From Flectobacillus sp. (lineage in GTDB: Bacteria > Bacteroidota > Bacteroidia > Cytophagales > Spirosomataceae): a DNA stretch of 34,983 nucleotides. A model generated the notes under the pieces. It did no database searches. It was given only the letters and a program-made list of their open reading frames with translations, and was not told the DNA's origin. The stretch covers positions 1 through 34,983 of the forward strand of contig JALRIJ010000003.1 in NCBI GenBank assembly GCA_023255485.1, read 5' to 3'. The position numbers were made by a program, and so were the translations under genes. Positions 33,133 through 34,983 of the stretch are shown here, piece by piece. Numbering within the stretch: the stretch's first letter is position 1; every line of letters begins with the position of its first letter.

Positions 33133-34635
33133 ATGAATATAAAACATATTTTTTCAGCACTTTTGGTAGCAACCATGTTTCTAAGCAGTTGCGAAAAACC
33201 ATTTGACTCTTTAGAACAAGACCCAAACAGAGCCGTGTCTGCTCCACCTTCGTTGGTACTAAACGGAGTTTTAAATAATATCTACGGTAGCGTTACAGGT
33301 AGCCCTTGGGGAGCAGAACAACGTTGGAATCAGTTTTATTGCTCGAATTACAATTACTATTCGACTAACGAATATAGCTGGACAACAACAGGACTAACTT
33401 ATGCTACCTTGAAGAACGTTATCAAGATGGAAGAAGAAGCCCTAAAAGCAGGTGCTGCAACGGTTAACCCTTACTCGGCTCTTGGTAAATTTATGAGAGC
33501 GTATTTCTTCGAGAATATGACCAAAAAGGTAGGTGATTTACCGCTTAATGAAGCCTTATTAGGTTTGGGTAATTCTGCTCCTAAATACAATACGCAGAAA
33601 GAAATTTATGTACAGGTTTTGAAATGGTTAGATGAATCAAATAGTGAATTAACAACCTTAATCGCAGCAGGAAATAAAACCTTGGCAGGTGATATTTACT
33701 TAGGAAATGACCTTCGTAAATGGCAGAAAGTGGTAAACTCATACAAATTACGTGTATTAGTGAGTTTAAGTGCTAAAGAAGCGGATGCTGATTTGAAAGT
33801 AAAGGAACGTTTTGCGGAAGTGTTAGCTAACCCAACAAAATTCCCAGTTCAAGAGAATGCGGATGATAATTTACAATATATCCATAATGCTGTAAATAAA
33901 TATTCTCGTAATCCTGATAATTTAGGGAACAATGCAACTCGTGAGAATATGGCAAAAACATACATTGACTTATTAGTTGCAAGAAAAGATCCTCGTGTAT
34001 TTGTCGTAGCAGAGCCAGCAGAAGCAAAGTTAAAGGCTGGTTTTAAGGCAACTGATTATGAGGCTTACGTAGGAGCTAGTTCTGGCGAAGACTTGGCCGA
34101 TATGTCCACAAAAGCATTACAAGGAGAATATTCATTCTTAAACCGTAAACGCTATTATTCAAATTATGTAGGAGAAGCTGTAGCGATTTTAGGTTATTCA
34201 GAAACTTGCTTTAACATCGCAGAAGGTATTGCAAGAGGTTGGGCTAATGGTGACGCTAACGCATATTACACAAAAGGTATCAGTACAAACATGGCGTTCT
34301 ATGGTATTACCGACGCTACTACCCTAGCAACTTACTTATCAGGAAGCTTAGTGAAATTTGCCGGAAACAATGCAACAGGTATAAACCAAATAATTACTCA
34401 ACGTTACATTGCCTTTGCTCAAAACTCAGGAATGGAAGCATGGTTCAATCAGCGTAGAACAGGAGTTCCAGTATTCTTAACAGGAGTTGGTACAGGAAAT
34501 CAAGGTGTAATGCCAAAAAGATGGCAGTACCCTTCGTCTGAATTAACAACAAACGGGACGAACTTAACAACAGCGTTAAAAAGCCAATACAGCGGAAACG
34601 ACAACATCAACGATTTGATGTGGTTGTTAAAGTAA
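33133..34635 (+). CDS. SusD/RagB-like nutrient-binding lipoprotein
   Basis: A 500-residue outer-membrane lipoprotein that forms the lid on the SusC porter upstream. The N-terminus MNIKHIFSALLVATMFLSSC is an SPase II signal with the lipidated Cys at 20, and is followed by FDSLEQDPNRAVSAPPSLVL, a SusD-like_2-type start. The body is helix-rich with TPR-like segments (AEGIARGWANGDANAYYTKG) and the terminal block AWFNQRRTGVPVF (about 435-447), which resembles the SusD-family W-N-E/Q-R-R-T-G motif. Near the end PKRWQYPSSE is the usual RxxYPxxE motif of SusD proteins. It appears to be the smaller SusD_2 subtype. Start ATG 33133 lies 145 bases after susC. A terminator directly follows, so the operon holds just this pair. 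Confidence 0.95.
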   Translation: MNIKHIFSALLVATMFLSSCEKPFDSLEQDPNRAVSAPPSLVLNGVLNNIYGSVTGSPWGAEQRWNQFYCSNYNYYSTNEYSWTTTGLTYATLKNVIKMEEEALKAGAATVNPYSALGKFMRAYFFENMTKKVGDLPLNEALLGLGNSAPKYNTQKEIYVQVLKWLDESNSELTTLIAAGNKTLAGDIYLGNDLRKWQKVVNSYKLRVLVSLSAKEADADLKVKERFAEVLANPTKFPVQENADDNLQYIHNAVNKYSRNPDNLGNNATRENMAKTYIDLLVARKDPRVFVVAEPAEAKLKAGFKATDYEAYVGASSGEDLADMSTKALQGEYSFLNRKRYYSNYVGEAVAILGYSETCFNIAEGIARGWANGDANAYYTKGISTNMAFYGITDATTLATYLSGSLVKFAGNNATGINQIITQRYIAFAQNSGMEAWFNQRRTGVPVFLTGVGTGNQGVMPKRWQYPSSELTTNGTNLTTALKSQYSGNDNINDLMWLLK

Positions 34636-34657
34636 AATAAAACCAAACCACTTGTCT

Positions 34658-34690
34658 AAGCGTAGTCCTTTATTGGGCTACGCTTTTTTA
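34658..34690. terminator. Terminator of the susC-susD operon
   Basis: AAGCGTAGTCC (34658-34668) and GGGCTACGCTT (34675-34685) pair with one G-U wobble and a six-base loop, followed by TTTTTA. It lies 22 bases past the susD stop and is also in position to end the minus-strand gene to the right. Confidence 0.88.
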
Positions 34691-34715
34691 TTTCGTGTCC
34701 TATCAACCAATCCAT

Positions 34716-34983
34716 TTACAACGCTTGCATTGTATGAGCTAACTTAGCCGTAAATAGTTCCGAACCATGCTTATTCAAATGCTGTGAATTATAAAAATAC
34801 CTCCGCTGAAAGCAAAGACTATCGTTGGTATAATCTAAAAAAGTAGCCTTGTATTTAAGGGCAGTTGCTTTCCAATAATCCACAAATACCTGTTTGTTTT
34901 TGTACAAAGGCTGTACTTCATAATACTCAGGAGCATAAAGTAATATAAGTTTGATGCCTTCTCGTTGACAATCAGCAGCGAAC
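34716..34983 (-). CDS. SGNH-hydrolase-like protein, C-terminal fragment
   Basis: A minus-strand frame open from the right edge to the stop at 34716, giving the last 88 complete codons of a longer protein. The visible part reads CQREGIKLILLYAPEYYEVQ, then FVDYWKATALKYKATFLDYT, and ends with YFYNSQHLNKHGSELFTAKLAH. This is the last portion of an SGNH/AlgX-like domain: a beta strand ending in APEY, a D-Y-T loop, and the H-L-N-x-x-G-x-x-x-F block carrying the catalytic-type His. Where relatives commonly have Asp three residues before His, the sequence has Asn (NSQH). SGNH proteins of this kind often work as acetyl-esterases or acetyltransferases on surface glycans. The N-terminal part is beyond the window, so membrane attachment and start are unknown. 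It converges with susD and is probably unrelated to it. Confidence 0.7.
   Translation of the reverse strand, partial: FAADCQREGIKLILLYAPEYYEVQPLYKNKQVFVDYWKATALKYKATFLDYTNDSLCFQRRYFYNSQHLNKHGSELFTAKLAHTMQAL

Overview
The window is AT-rich chromosomal DNA from a member of the Bacteroidota, most likely the order Cytophagales. The evidence is a SusC/SusD-type outer-membrane pair, a large secreted repeat protein ending in a type IX secretion (Por) sorting domain, lipoproteins with short SPase II signals, -7 promoter elements matching TAnnTTTG, atpD-atpC standing apart from the rest of the ATP synthase genes, and a short epsilon subunit. No phage, transposase, integrase or CRISPR array is visible; most of the window is ordinary core genome with several uncharacterised surface-protein genes.

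Left part (1-9111, all minus strand): a truncated MFS transporter; an acyl-CoA dehydrogenase preceded by its likely MarR-family regulator, with two matching palindromes (TATGCAMGCATA core) that look like the regulator's operators; two small secreted or lipoprotein genes of unknown function; then a tightly overlapping three-gene unit of a siroheme-synthesis dehydrogenase/ferrochelatase, a TIM-barrel-like lipoprotein and a large helical-repeat lipoprotein.

Middle (9454-21738): the T9SS-exported Ig-repeat protein (+), converging on an EamA transporter (-); the ribosome-assembly GTPases der and era; an initiator tRNA-Met with an unusual 1-72 mismatch; a lone LolD/MacB-type ABC ATPase; a membrane-TPR protein of 814 residues; and atpD-atpC behind a good Bacteroidota promoter.

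Right part (21906-34983): a DinB-like DUF1569 protein; class II fructose-bisphosphate aldolase; a serine acetyltransferase-cysteine synthase pair (cysteine biosynthesis, which links loosely to siroheme-dependent sulfite reduction); an acyltransferase-3 membrane protein; a DUF1080 secreted protein with a dyad at its predicted transcription start; an RsmB/NOP-type rRNA methyltransferase; a SusC/SusD nutrient-uptake pair; and the C-terminal end of an SGNH-hydrolase-like protein.

The best leads for something undescribed are the coupled sirC/TIM-barrel/helical-repeat lipoprotein unit, the MarR operator pair, the DtxR-like dyad before the DUF1080 gene, the AT-rich hairpins with alternative arms inside the atpDC and susCD operons, and a cluster of palindromes with compensatory changes at 26966-27070. 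I saw no clear, large novel defence or biosynthetic system. All functional calls are by eye from motifs; no database search was run.
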